Below, in pieces: positions 8,612 to 17,656 of a stretch of DNA of 64,000 nt; within the stretch, counting starts at the first letter, position 1; every line of letters begins with the position of its first letter. The notes beneath the pieces were generated by a model that saw only the letters and a list, made by a program, of their open reading frames with translations, was not told the origin of the DNA and made no database searches. The DNA comes from Promethearchaeota archaeon (GTDB taxonomy: Archaea; Asgardarchaeota; Lokiarchaeia; Helarchaeales; RDOG01), in NCBI GenBank assembly GCA_011365055.1, contig RDOG01000014.1:40209-104208 (forward strand), read 5' to 3'. A program made the position numbers and the translations under genes.

Positions 8612-9847
8612 TTAAATCACTTTAATTAAAAATTTGCCTACATTTTCTAAAACTTTTTCTCCATCATTATAATTTAATTTATAATGTCCCTCAAATTCTC
8701 CTTGTAATAAAGCTTGAATTAAAAACTTCAATGAAAAATTAGCATTTTTTGGTAGGGAATGAATTTTTTTTAATTTACTTCCACCAACTAATAAAATTTG
8801 TTCTGGAAATTGAACTTCAAGTGATATATCATTCGCTTCTCCTTTACCTTCATTAATTATTACAAATTCTATATCTTGTTTTTCAGCTTGTATTATTTCA
8901 AAAATTTGAGGAAATTTCACTAAAATTTGACCTTTTCCTGGTTTTATTTCAATTTCTTTTTTAAATATTAATGGAAATTCAAATCCGTCCTCTGTTTTTA
9001 CTTGAAATGTTAAAGGTCCAATAATTCCCTTGCCACCTAGACGTGTTTTAAATCGAAAAAGAACTTCCTCCTCTGTATTTTTTGGTTCATTGATTAATTC
9101 AAATCGTGATGTATCGTATTTTGTTATTGTTTGAAGAATTTGAATAGGGCCTGTTGATATTGGAACGATTTTTAGATCAATTTCCTCTCCTACAGCTAAA
9201 ACTTCCTTGTTAATGGTAAATTTTAACTTAGATTTTAAATAAATTTCCGATAATTGAATGCATTTATTTACTAATTTCTTTTCTCCATCTCTTAAGTTCA
9301 ATTTTTTTGATAAAACTAAAGTATTTTTGAAAAAATTATCCTTTTTTGATATTAAAGTATTAAATAATGATTCAGAAAAAGAAATCAATTCTATTTCTGA
9401 GATCCCTTCAAATTTATTAATTTCCATATGCTTTTTGAAAAACTCTATACCATCTTGGAATTTTCCTTTTATGATAAGAATAAACGAAGCTAGGCATGCA
9501 ATTTCTGCTGAAAGTTTGGGTTTATTAATTTTAGGATCTTCTACCAGAAAATTAATGGCAGATTTATAGTGTTGAAGTGCAGAACTGGTCTTATCTTGCA
9601 ATAAAGCTATGTTTGCGACTTCTATCAGTGCATCACTGGCAACATTATATCGTTTTTCAATTAATGAATTTTCTACGAGCCTTAAAGCTACTTTTTCTGC
9701 TTGCTGGAGCGCGCCTATTTTAGTAAACTTTTCATAAGCTTTTTTAAATTCTTTAAGTGCTTTATCAAACTTTTCCTTTGCTACCATTTTTTGTGCGTTT
9801 TCGTATGCTTCGAAAGCCTTCTTTTGCTCCTTTTCTTTTTGTGACAT
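8612..9847 (-). CDS. TPR/SNAP-like helical repeats plus C-terminal Ig-like beta domains
   Basis: This 411-residue cytoplasmic protein has two parts. Residues 1 to about 200 are helical, with TPR-like pairs (for example AFEAYENAQKMVAKEKFDKA) and spacing like soluble NSF-attachment or TPR proteins. About 205-411 are beta-rich, with two Ig/adaptin-ear-like units (INKEVLAVGEEIDLKI..., then EIIQAEKQDIEFVIINEGKG...). There is no signal peptide or membrane helix. The start is the ATG at 9847, which follows AAGGAGA by 5 bases; the upstream in-frame ATG at 9862 overlaps that site. A helical solenoid joined to an ear-like beta unit recalls coat or tether subunits of eukaryotes, but the resemblance is only structural guesswork. 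Confidence 0.55.
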   Translation of the reverse strand: MSQKEKEQKKAFEAYENAQKMVAKEKFDKALKEFKKAYEKFTKIGALQQAEKVALRLVENSLIEKRYNVASDALIEVANIALLQDKTSSALQHYKSAINFLVEDPKINKPKLSAEIACLASFILIIKGKFQDGIEFFKKHMEINKFEGISEIELISFSESLFNTLISKKDNFFKNTLVLSKKLNLRDGEKKLVNKCIQLSEIYLKSKLKFTINKEVLAVGEEIDLKIVPISTGPIQILQTITKYDTSRFELINEPKNTEEEVLFRFKTRLGGKGIIGPLTFQVKTEDGFEFPLIFKKEIEIKPGKGQILVKFPQIFEIIQAEKQDIEFVIINEGKGEANDISLEVQFPEQILLVGGSKLKKIHSLPKNANFSLKFLIQALLQGEFEGHYKLNYNDGEKVLENVGKFLIKVI

Positions 9848-9914
9848 TAAATTCTCCTTCAAATGAAATAAAATATTAAAAAAAAATAAAAAAGTAGGTA
9901 TAAAAAAATTACAC

Positions 9915-10730
9915 TTACATTACAAATGTAGATATATCTGAACAAGATTTCTTTGGATCTTCTCTTAGATCTGGATCTTCCAAAATATAATGTGGTAAAT
10001 GATCAATCTTTTTATAGAATTCTCTTTCTCTAAATATTATCAATTTTTCTTCTGGTCCAATTTTTTCGAAACAAGGGCATTCCTGTTTCAACTCAGGCTT
10101 TACATCTTTTATTGCTGGATCTCGATGAATTAAACCCAATCCGTATGTGCATTGAATTTCTTTTTTACAAATTGACATTCTAAATTCATTACCGCAAGTA
10201 ATTGCTTGGGCAAATGTCTCATCTTCACATTTTTTAACGACAAATATACAATTCTCGCAAGAATTTCCTGTCATTTGACATGTAGGTCGATTTTCTAAGA
10301 CATCAACAGTTAAGTTCTTTGAAAGATTTTTCAGGACAGCTAACATAACTGGACGACAAAATAAGTATGCGCAGTTCCAAATATAGGGAACTTCTTTGAA
10401 GACTTCCATTGAAAAAAATTCATTTCTCATCTTATCAAATGGACATCTTTTTAAAATTAATTTATCTCCGTCTACTTCTGTTTCAATATCAAGCGCATAA
10501 TTTATCGTCCATTCCAACAAATTTATTCCATCTTCGACTGTCTCCCTCGGGGTCATTTCTTTGACTAATAATTCTCCAACATCATTAAAGATTAGATACA
10601 TTAATTCTCTTGATGAAGTCAAAGCTTGCCACATTCCAACGGTTGAACGTTTAGTTAAAATATCCCACTTGACTGCAGAATTTAGAATTCTTTTTATAAC
10701 TCGTTGTTGAAATTTTGGAGTAGCACTCAT
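9915..10730 (-). CDS. Cysteine-rich protein coupled to nitroreductase, possible V4R-like domain
   Basis: This 271-residue protein has at least 13 cysteines, including C-x6-C (NCAYLFC) near 120 and a TCQMTGNSCENCIFVV block near 150 that resembles the Cys-rich end of V4R domains. A further CPCFEKIGP block lies near 220. It could bind a metal, a heme or an iron-sulfur cluster. No family is firmly recognised. The start is the ATG at 10730, overlapping the stop of the nitroreductase gene by one base (TAATG), with AAGGAGG upstream; an in-frame ATG at 10760 lies inside the nitroreductase gene. Tight coupling implies that it works with the flavoenzyme, perhaps as redox partner or substrate sensor. 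Confidence 0.5.
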   Translation of the reverse strand: MSATPKFQQRVIKRILNSAVKWDILTKRSTVGMWQALTSSRELMYLIFNDVGELLVKEMTPRETVEDGINLLEWTINYALDIETEVDGDKLILKRCPFDKMRNEFFSMEVFKEVPYIWNCAYLFCRPVMLAVLKNLSKNLTVDVLENRPTCQMTGNSCENCIFVVKKCEDETFAQAITCGNEFRMSICKKEIQCTYGLGLIHRDPAIKDVKPELKQECPCFEKIGPEEKLIIFREREFYKKIDHLPHYILEDPDLREDPKKSCSDISTFVM

Positions 10731-11518
10731 TATTCCTGAACCTCCTTGTAATTTTCCCATGAATTTCCAAGCTTATTAACCCAAGCTTTATATTTTGGCG
10801 GTGTTCTATCAGGTCCTCTGCTACGTGGAAACAAAGGCCAAGCTAAGCTTACAAAACCTATTATTTCATATTCAGGATATTTGACTCCGAGCAATTCGGC
10901 AATTTTTGCTTCCGAAGCAGGACTTGAGATTGGAAAGTTGAAATAACAAGACCCCACTCCCAAAGCATGGGCCATTAGCATTATATTTTGTGCAGCCATA
11001 AACGTGCATCCCATGGCCATCCGTGATGCTAATTGCTGAGCAGTAATTGGAACAACATGCGTAAAATGTTTTGCTCCTACTAAACCTTGGTGGCATGCTA
11101 ATGCAATAATCGCGGACTTTTCTATATAATCCATCAGCCAGCCAGTCCCCATTAGAACTGTACTTGCTCCAACAGCGTGAGGTTTCTCCATATAGCCAAA
11201 TCTCCATGTTGCTACTTCTTTCCATGTTATCTGACCTCCACCAAACATATATTTGCAAAAAATACGTCCAAATCTTGCTATTGCTTTTCTAATTTCTAGA
11301 TCGGTAACAACAACAAATTCCCAAGGTTGATAATTTTCTGGTGAAGGAGCTTGGCATCCTGCGGCTAATATTTTTTCTATTATATCTTTTGGAATAGGTT
11401 TTTCCTCAAGTGAATATACCCATCTCATTGCTCTTCTATTTTTAATAATATCCCAAACAGTTTCAGCGTATTTACGTGATTCTGAATCTTCAATTTTCTC
11501 AAAAACAGTATCTGACAA
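10730..11518 (-). CDS. Nitroreductase-family FMN oxidoreductase
   Basis: This 262-residue protein carries the nitroreductase-family FMN motifs: KNRRAMRWVYSLEEKPIP at about 28-45, APSPENYQPWEFVVV near 57-71, and the later AAQNIMLMAHALGVGSCYF block, followed by LLGVKYPEYEIIGFVSLAWP. The RRAMR stretch and the PSPxNxQPW stretch contact FMN phosphate and ring in this family. The physiological substrate is unknown; members include nitro- and quinone reductases, dehalogenases and Bza-type enzymes. It starts at a TTG 5 bases after GGTGA. It heads an operon with the Cys-rich gene whose ATG overlaps its stop. Confidence 0.85.
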   Translation of the reverse strand: MSDTVFEKIEDSESRKYAETVWDIIKNRRAMRWVYSLEEKPIPKDIIEKILAAGCQAPSPENYQPWEFVVVTDLEIRKAIARFGRIFCKYMFGGGQITWKEVATWRFGYMEKPHAVGASTVLMGTGWLMDYIEKSAIIALACHQGLVGAKHFTHVVPITAQQLASRMAMGCTFMAAQNIMLMAHALGVGSCYFNFPISSPASEAKIAELLGVKYPEYEIIGFVSLAWPLFPRSRGPDRTPPKYKAWVNKLGNSWENYKEVQE

Positions 11519-11894
11519 TTAAATCACCTTAAAATATTGTAATTAATTTAATTTATCATATATTTGATAATTCTTATTTTGTTATCATTTAAGTTTTTTA
11601 TTTTAAATTTTTCTTAGAACTATCATCACGTATAATAAATGACCATAAATAAAATAGCATAGAACGGAATTATAAAGCAATATTAATATCATTTTTAAAA
11701 GAATAAGGATTCAAATCGCTTGTGATATATGCATTACAAAAATTTTTTCATAAATTTAGATATATTTTTTTTATTTTCTCCCTTATTTTCTCAGACTCAA
11801 AATTTTTACTTATGAAGTTGAAGGTTATAAATTTATATTTGTCATTTTTTATTAAAATCTTGTATAGAATATGTAATAATAATTAGGTTTTATT
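11519..11894. promoter_or_regulatory. Divergent promoter region with TATA-like box for the M28 peptidase
   Basis: A 376-base AT-rich spacer separates the nitroreductase operon (minus) from the peptidase (plus). TTATAAATTTATA at 11825-11837 is a good archaeal TATA-box candidate and would put a start site near 11855, leaving a leader of about 40 bases before the ATG at 11895. On the minus side no box stands out in the AT-rich background. No coding remnant was seen. Confidence 0.4.
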
Positions 11895-13541
11895 ATGACA
11901 TTAAATGTTGAAAAGATATCAGGTTCACGTTTATATGATTACATGTTAGATTTTATTAAGATTGGATGGCGTAGACCTGGGACTAAAGAAGCTCATGAAA
12001 CTGCAAAATTTATTTTAAAAAAATTTGATGAATTTGGGCTCGAATCTAAGCTTGAACCATTTGAAATGTTATTATATACCGCTAGACAATGGAAATTAAT
12101 AATTAAACATGATTCTTTACCAAAAAAAGAAGTTGAAATTAAATGCCTTCCTGCTTGGCATTCTCAATCATCACAAACCGAAGGTACGGAAGCCAAACTT
12201 GCATACGTGGGGTGGGGAACGCCTCAGGAATTCAAGAAGGTTGATGTAAAAAATAAAATAGTGTTGATAGATTCGAAAAATATGATGAGTTTTTATCCCA
12301 CGATGGATTTCCATAGAGCTTATGAAAAAGCTAGATTAAATGGTGCTGTTGGACTCATTTCCATTCATGATACTCCCCCCAATACAATTTTTGCTGAATA
12401 CGTAACAAGGCATCAAACTTACAAAGATAGCAATCTTGAAAGTGGAAACATTCCAGCTTTTCGCGTCAGTTATGAGAGTGGTGAGTATATAAAAAGTTTA
12501 TTTAAATTTGAAGGAGAAATAACTGCAAAGCTTTTTTTAGAGGCTGATACTAAAACCGCAATGACTGATAATTTAATGGGAGTCTTGCCAGGGAAGGATC
12601 CAGACGATATAATTCTTGTTGGAACGCATATAGACAGTTGGTTTGATGGCGCAATCGATAATGCTGGAGGAAATGCTGGATTTCTAGAATTGGCGGATTA
12701 TTACAGTCAATTTAAGGAAAGAAAAAAGACAATGATATTTGCGGGTTTTGCAGGCCATGAAGTTGGTTCGATTGGAGTGATTGAATTTGCACAAAAACAT
12801 TCAAGCTGGTTTAATAAAATATCTACTTTTTGTATGATTGATGGATTTGGATCCAAAGGATATGTGCTTGATAGTAATCGAAAAGTAAAGGGAACAGGAT
12901 TGGATGAAGCCAAAGGTTTATTCACAACAGATAATCAAGTACTTTTTGATATCATTAAAGATGCTGTTGAAAAAGAATTAATAAATAATGGACCATTAAT
13001 GCACGTTTCTGCCGTAATCGGGCCGTATTCAGATTTAGGACCACTCGTTGCAAATAATGTTCCAAGCATTATGGTCATTGGGAAGGGAATTTTTTATCAT
13101 ACCATAGAAGATACTGCTGATAAAGTCTTACCCGAACATTTAGAACGAACTACAAGAGCCCATGTTCAAATATTAAATGAATTACATAAGATCTCCTCTA
13201 AAACGATAAGAGAAGCTGATCGTAAAGGGATAATCCTGCCTTCAAAAAAGATTAAAAGTGAATTGAAAGAATCATTCGTCGATTTTGACGTTACACCAAA
13301 TCCACCAGTTAAGGGTACCACAACCTTAATGCACTTAACTTCTTACATTACGAATAATCGAATCATAGTAGATTTACAGTGGTTTATTGACGATAAATTA
13401 ATAATTCACGCTCCAGTTTGTCCCTATGTATTCCGGAAACCTGGAAATTACGAAGTAAAATTGACACTTATGGATCATAAAGGAAATAATTTTAGTAAAA
13501 TAAAAAATGTTCAAGTCAATCCTAAGGATGTATTTTCCTAA
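11895..13541 (+). CDS. M28-family zinc aminopeptidase with PA-type insert and C-terminal beta domain
   Basis: This 548-residue protein is a di-zinc M28 peptidase. Metal and catalytic residues are visible: H245 and D247 in THIDSW, D255 in GAIDNAGG, H288-E289 in GFAGHEVGS, an Asp in CMIDGFG near 314, and a final His in FYHTIEDTADKV. A PA-like domain lies before it, from about 60 to 210. The C-terminal 100 residues form an Ig/PKD-like beta domain ending the protein. There is no signal peptide, so it probably acts in the cytoplasm on peptides. The nitrilase-family gene follows 51 bases downstream on the same strand. Confidence 0.85.
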   Translation: MTLNVEKISGSRLYDYMLDFIKIGWRRPGTKEAHETAKFILKKFDEFGLESKLEPFEMLLYTARQWKLIIKHDSLPKKEVEIKCLPAWHSQSSQTEGTEAKLAYVGWGTPQEFKKVDVKNKIVLIDSKNMMSFYPTMDFHRAYEKARLNGAVGLISIHDTPPNTIFAEYVTRHQTYKDSNLESGNIPAFRVSYESGEYIKSLFKFEGEITAKLFLEADTKTAMTDNLMGVLPGKDPDDIILVGTHIDSWFDGAIDNAGGNAGFLELADYYSQFKERKKTMIFAGFAGHEVGSIGVIEFAQKHSSWFNKISTFCMIDGFGSKGYVLDSNRKVKGTGLDEAKGLFTTDNQVLFDIIKDAVEKELINNGPLMHVSAVIGPYSDLGPLVANNVPSIMVIGKGIFYHTIEDTADKVLPEHLERTTRAHVQILNELHKISSKTIREADRKGIILPSKKIKSELKESFVDFDVTPNPPVKGTTTLMHLTSYITNNRIIVDLQWFIDDKLIIHAPVCPYVFRKPGNYEVKLTLMDHKGNNFSKIKNVQVNPKDVFS

Positions 13542-13592
13542 AAAAGAGAACTATTCTTAAACCTATAATAATATATTTGAAAGCAGATTAAA

Positions 13593-14381
13593 ATGATGGT
13601 TGCAATAATTCAATTTGAACCTATATTGAATAAAAAAGAAAAAAATCAAGAAAAAATTCATAATTTATTAGAGAATTCTTTAAAATTTAAACCCGAATTA
13701 ATAGTTTTACCCGAATTGGCGTTTTCTGGATATAATTTTACTTCGATAAAAGAAGTTGAAAATACAAGTGATGAAATTCCAAACTCAAAAAGTTGTCAAA
13801 TTTTGGAGAGTTTTGCTAAAAAGAATAATCTTTATATCGTTTCTGGCATAAATGAAAAATATGAGCAAGAATATTACAATTCTGCAGTAGTTTTTGGACC
13901 ATCTGGATACATTTTAACTTATAGAAAAATACATTTGTATAATAGAGAGAAAGAATTTTTTAAACCTGGAAATTTAAAACCGACATTATTTTCTATTAAT
14001 GGCGTAAAAATTGGAATTATGATATGTTTTGACTGGTTTTTTCCAGAATTTCCTAGGACTATAGCTTTATTGGGTGCTGATATCATCTGCCATCCAATGA
14101 ATGCGGTTATCCCTGATGGTGCTATGATTGGTGATACCTATCATTCAAAATGGAATCGTATTTTCGTGATCTTGGCAAATCGTATTGGTATAGAAGGAGA
14201 CCTAAAATTTTTAGGAATGAGTCAAATTAGCGATCCGACTGGTAATATATTAATTCAAGCAAGTAAAGATAAAGAAGAAATAATTCATTTTGATCTTGAT
14301 TTTAATTTGGCAAAAAATAAAAATTTAACTAAATGGAATCACGTGTTTGAAGATAGAAGACCTGAATTTTACTTTAAATAA
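13593..14381 (+). CDS. Carbon-nitrogen hydrolase (nitrilase superfamily amidase)
   Basis: This 262-residue protein has the full nitrilase-superfamily triad: E41 in VLPELAFSGY, K112 in YRKIHLY, and C145 in GIMICFDWFFPE. Length is normal for the family. It should hydrolyse an amide or carbamoyl bond, as omega-amidases, N-carbamoyl hydrolases and N-carbamoylputrescine amidases do. A polyamine link is possible because an arginine decarboxylase is encoded in this window at 58 kb, but that is a guess. It lies 51 bases behind the M28 peptidase and may share its transcript, which would fit peptide or amino acid amide breakdown. It converges with the Rab-like GTPase gene. Confidence 0.87.
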   Translation: MMVAIIQFEPILNKKEKNQEKIHNLLENSLKFKPELIVLPELAFSGYNFTSIKEVENTSDEIPNSKSCQILESFAKKNNLYIVSGINEKYEQEYYNSAVVFGPSGYILTYRKIHLYNREKEFFKPGNLKPTLFSINGVKIGIMICFDWFFPEFPRTIALLGADIICHPMNAVIPDGAMIGDTYHSKWNRIFVILANRIGIEGDLKFLGMSQISDPTGNILIQASKDKEEIIHFDLDFNLAKNKNLTKWNHVFEDRRPEFYFK

Positions 14382-14394
14382 AAATCAATTAATT

Positions 14395-14919
14395 CTATTT
14401 TTTGTGATCAATAATTAATTCAGTAATTCTAGTAAAAAAATCTTCAACAACTTCCCCAGTTTTCGCAGAAGCTAGGAAACACTCCTGAGTGTCAGCCAGC
14501 TTTGCGACTTCTTCTTCAGAAACACTTTTTTCTTCCAAATCTATTTTATTTCCTACTAAAATATAAGGAAGATTGTTATTTGTATAATCTTTTAGATAGT
14601 CTATCCACATGGGAACGTTTTTTGCAGTTGTTGGTCTGGTAATATCAAAAACTACAATCGCTCCATCTGCGCCTTTTAGATATAATCTCAACTTAGATCT
14701 CCAGACCTTCTGCCCTCCAATATCCCAAAGAACTAGTTTTACCTTAATATCATCTTTTAACTCAATCTCTTTAACTAAAAAATCGACACCTATTGTCGAA
14801 ATATAATCGGAATCAAATTTATCTTGTACATATCGTGTTATTAAAGACGATTTTCCAACACCAAAATCTCCAAGGACTACTAATTTCAATGTATATATTT
14901 TTTTATCCAAAAATACCAC
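14395..14919 (-). CDS. Rab/Ras-like small GTPase
   Basis: This 174-residue protein has every G motif of the Ras superfamily: P-loop GDFGVGKS (17-24), switch I with YISTIGVDF (Thr42), switch II WDIGGQ (65-70), NKID (124-127) and SAK (151-153). STIGVDF and the overall pattern are Rab-like, while GGQ in place of AGQ is as in Arf and many archaeal Rab-like proteins. The Gln needed for hydrolysis is present. The C-terminus (ITELIIDHKK) has no cysteine, so it cannot be prenylated like Rab or Ras. Start is uncertain: GTG at 14919 is used here, and a TTG three codons on follows GGTGG. It probably works with the longin and Roadblock proteins encoded elsewhere in the window. Confidence 0.9.
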   Translation of the reverse strand: MVFLDKKIYTLKLVVLGDFGVGKSSLITRYVQDKFDSDYISTIGVDFLVKEIELKDDIKVKLVLWDIGGQKVWRSKLRLYLKGADGAIVVFDITRPTTAKNVPMWIDYLKDYTNNNLPYILVGNKIDLEEKSVSEEEVAKLADTQECFLASAKTGEVVEDFFTRITELIIDHKK

Positions 14920-15116
14920 CAGATAGGTCGATGAAATCTAGAATTTAAATAGATAAAAATAATTTTTAAAATTCAATTTAAGTTATTTCATTATTTTTTA
15001 TTCCAGTCTAATTATGTTCTGTCATGATAATATTTGACCTGCAACATAAATAGAGCTTTTAATATAATAGTTATACTGATCCTTTTTGAGAGAGTTGGTT
15101 AAAGGAGTATATATTA

Positions 15117-16217
15117 ATGAGTGATATTGATATTTACGAACAATTAAGGCAAAAATTAAACATACAAGGGCAAGGTGCTCCGAACCATAGAGCAATTCTT
15201 GATTTCCTTAAAATAATTTGGACAGAGGATGATGTAAAGCTATTATTGAATTTTGATAGCGTTGGAAAGTTTGTGTCTGCTGCTAAAATTGCTAAAAATT
15301 CTGGTTTAGAAAAAAATAATGTAAAAGATACATTGAATAAGTTAGCAGAAAAAGGAACCATTTTAAAAATGGGGAATCAATATACGCTTATTCCTTTTGC
15401 TCCAGGGATTTTTGAATTTTATTTTGTAGCACAAAAAGATACGAAAGAGAATTTTAAAAAAGCATCAATATTAATGGAAGAAATTATTGAGGAAGTTATG
15501 CCTAGTCTTGGTTTGTCTTCAGAATTTGGCATATTTAGACCAAAATTACCATTAAATGAAGAAAAAATAATCAGTATTGATGAATCCATTAATGCAAAGT
15601 CTCAAGTACTTGCCTGGGAAAAAGTAGAAGAAATGTTAAATTATAGTGACGTTTATGCGAAGGTTCCATGTCAATGTCGAATGGTGGGTGATTATGTTGG
15701 AGATCCATGCAAAATCGCGCCCAAAGATGTTGGCTGCTTTGTAACGGGAATAGTTGCTGAACAAGTCATAAAAATGGGACACGGCACGAAATTAACAAAA
15801 GATGAAGCAATAGAATACCTTCAAAAAGCTGAAAAAGCGGGTCTAGTTCATAGTGGAACCAATATTTCGAATGATCTTTCTAATTTATTAATATGTAATT
15901 GCTGCCCTTGTCATTGCGGTGCACTTAAATCTCAGTCAAAACATAAGTTTGGAATTGTTAATAAAAGCAATTTTGAACCAAGGATCGATACTGAACTCTG
16001 TGTATTATGCGGAACTTGTGTGAAAAAATGTCCAATGAATGCAATTTTCCATATCTATTCAACGAATGAAAGGATAGAAATTACTACTGATTATTGTATT
16101 GGTTGTGGCATATGTGCGGTTAATTGTGCGAAAAATGCAATAAAAATGGTCAAAGTTAGAGATGAAATTGCGCCTAAATCTATAGGAATAGGAATAGAGA
16201 GCATTTTGGGAATGTAA
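15117..16217 (+). CDS. Winged-helix protein with Cys-rich domain and two [4Fe-4S] ferredoxin motifs
   Basis: This 366-residue protein has three parts. Residues 45-95 look like a winged helix (VSAAKIAKNSGLEKNNVKDT then LAEKGTILKMGNQYTL). The middle holds CQCRMVGDYVGDPC near 187-200 and NCCPCHCGAL near 261-270. The end carries CVLCGTCVKKCP and CIGCGICAVNCA, two [4Fe-4S] motifs. Proteins of this kind are common in anaerobes and annotated only as 4Fe-4S binding; they may sense redox state or pass electrons. The gene stands alone with a clear AAAGGAG site 10 bases before the ATG. It is transcribed away from the Rab-like GTPase gene. Confidence 0.75.
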   Translation: MSDIDIYEQLRQKLNIQGQGAPNHRAILDFLKIIWTEDDVKLLLNFDSVGKFVSAAKIAKNSGLEKNNVKDTLNKLAEKGTILKMGNQYTLIPFAPGIFEFYFVAQKDTKENFKKASILMEEIIEEVMPSLGLSSEFGIFRPKLPLNEEKIISIDESINAKSQVLAWEKVEEMLNYSDVYAKVPCQCRMVGDYVGDPCKIAPKDVGCFVTGIVAEQVIKMGHGTKLTKDEAIEYLQKAEKAGLVHSGTNISNDLSNLLICNCCPCHCGALKSQSKHKFGIVNKSNFEPRIDTELCVLCGTCVKKCPMNAIFHIYSTNERIEITTDYCIGCGICAVNCAKNAIKMVKVRDEIAPKSIGIGIESILGM

Positions 16218-16469
16218 ATTTTTACTAATCTTTTCCAAAATTTATTTTTTTCTATAACATTCTTTTAATTCTAAATTATTTTTAATGTATTTTTAAAGAT
16301 AATTTTTCTAATAACTAAAATATTAAAAACGACAAATTAGATAATTATATTCAAAACGTATCGCTATAATTCTGAAAAATTTTATTCAATAAACTCAATT
16401 TTGTATTTTTTATAATATCACCATTAATTTGAACATTATTTGATTTATTTTAGTATAAAAAGAAGGTAT

Positions 16470-16809
16470 ATGATAGTCGAAAAAATGAATCAATTAATTA
16501 AGAAAGTTGAAGAACCGAAATACGAATAGCAAAAATTAATATAATATGGTTGGTGGTACCAGCAGATACTAAACTAATAACCGGCTCTCAAAATTCAGAA
16601 GTTAATTTTGTTCCTTGGCTTGATTATATTGTTTTTTTTGGACCATAATAGCTATGTCTTCTATGTGGTATGCAATTATAGCAAATAGGTTGAAAAAAAT
16701 CAAATCTATAAAGGCTTGGAAGCTCATATATTATTGGATATTTATTTTAGAGTGGATATACATAAATTACTATAGGATTTTACTGGGGGTTATTTTAAAT
16801 GTTGAATGA
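16470..16809 (+). pseudogene. Membrane-protein gene broken by two frameshifts
   Basis: Three open pieces follow each other in different frames. The first runs from ATG 16470 (MIVEKMNQLIKKVEEPK). The second is from about 16514 (contains INIIWLVVPADTKLITGS and FVPWLDYIVFF). The third, open from the T8 run near 16632, continues as WTIIAMSSMWYAIIANRLKK to a TGA at 16807-16809. Joined, they give about 112 residues with two or three membrane helices. Both shifts are in the same direction and one falls exactly at the T8 run, so a sequencing error cannot be excluded. TATAAAAAG at 16454-16462 is a promoter candidate and would favour a leaderless start at ATG 16485. The end overlaps the SGNH gene start by 11 bases. 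Confidence 0.55.
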
Positions 16810-17569
16810 TATTGTTAAAGGTTGGAGAAAATCTAAAAATAAACCAATACGCATAATTGCTCTTGGATCGAGTAATACTGATCTCCATTGGCATAGTTTT
16901 GGGCACTTTAACTGGGTCTCATGGCTTGACTGTGCTTTGAGAGAATGGGTTGGTAGGCATATAACAATGATTAACCAAGGAATCAATGGGGAAACGGTAA
17001 AAGATGTCCTCATTCGAATAGATCGTGATGTGGTTTCATATTCACCTGATGCTGTAATCATCACTATCGGAGGTTATGATGCAATGAGAGGTATTCCCGT
17101 TGATGAATATCAACAAGATCTAATAAAGTTAGTGAAAATTATTCAAGATATGGGGTCAATCCCGATTCTACAGACATATTATTGCCCTTTATACGATGAA
17201 ATTGATGTTGAAAGTTTCAAATTGTTTCCAGAATTTGTTGAAGTTAATCGTGTATTAGCTACTAGAGAAAACATTCCAATAATTGATCATTATCGATATT
17301 TTTCCCCATTTTATGACAATGATCCTGCCAATTATAAAAAAATAATGCTTGATGGATTACACGTGAATCCTATTGGCAATTCTATTATGGGGATTATTTC
17401 ATGTCGTTTATTTTATTTGCCGGATCCAAAAATATTGGATGATAATCATAGAGAAGATGTGTTAAAATATATTAAAATGATGAGAAATTATTGTGAGTTA
17501 CCCTCACGAAGAACAAGATCTGGGCGAGAAATAAAAGATGATGAGCCAATAAGTATCAAAGCATTTTAA
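16799..17569 (+). CDS. SGNH/GDSL-family hydrolase
   Basis: This 256-residue protein fits the SGNH hydrolase fold. Block I is ALGSSNTD (nucleophile Ser at about 24-25, in place of the usual GDS). Block II is NQGINGET (oxyanion Gly), block III is IITIGGYDAM (usual GxND, here GGYDA, so the Asn is replaced) and block V is LDGLHVNPIGN with the catalytic Asp-His. It should hydrolyse an ester or thioester, and many relatives deacetylate carbohydrates. There is no signal peptide, so it acts in the cytoplasm. The change at block III is unusual and may alter the oxyanion hole. It directly follows a broken membrane gene that overlaps its start. Confidence 0.78.
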   Translation: MLNDIVKGWRKSKNKPIRIIALGSSNTDLHWHSFGHFNWVSWLDCALREWVGRHITMINQGINGETVKDVLIRIDRDVVSYSPDAVIITIGGYDAMRGIPVDEYQQDLIKLVKIIQDMGSIPILQTYYCPLYDEIDVESFKLFPEFVEVNRVLATRENIPIIDHYRYFSPFYDNDPANYKKIMLDGLHVNPIGNSIMGIISCRLFYLPDPKILDDNHREDVLKYIKMMRNYCELPSRRTRSGREIKDDEPISIKAF

Positions 17570-17656
17570 ATTACAAAAAAAAAGAGAAAATTTTTTATAT
17601 TTTTTCAAACAGAACGGCCATACCGTTTCCAAAACCTATATATTATATGAGTAACC

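Noticed and set aside
10872..11258. 128-residue frame on the same strand inside the nitroreductase gene
   Set aside because: Shadow of the nitroreductase in another frame; Cys/Ser-rich nonsense composition.
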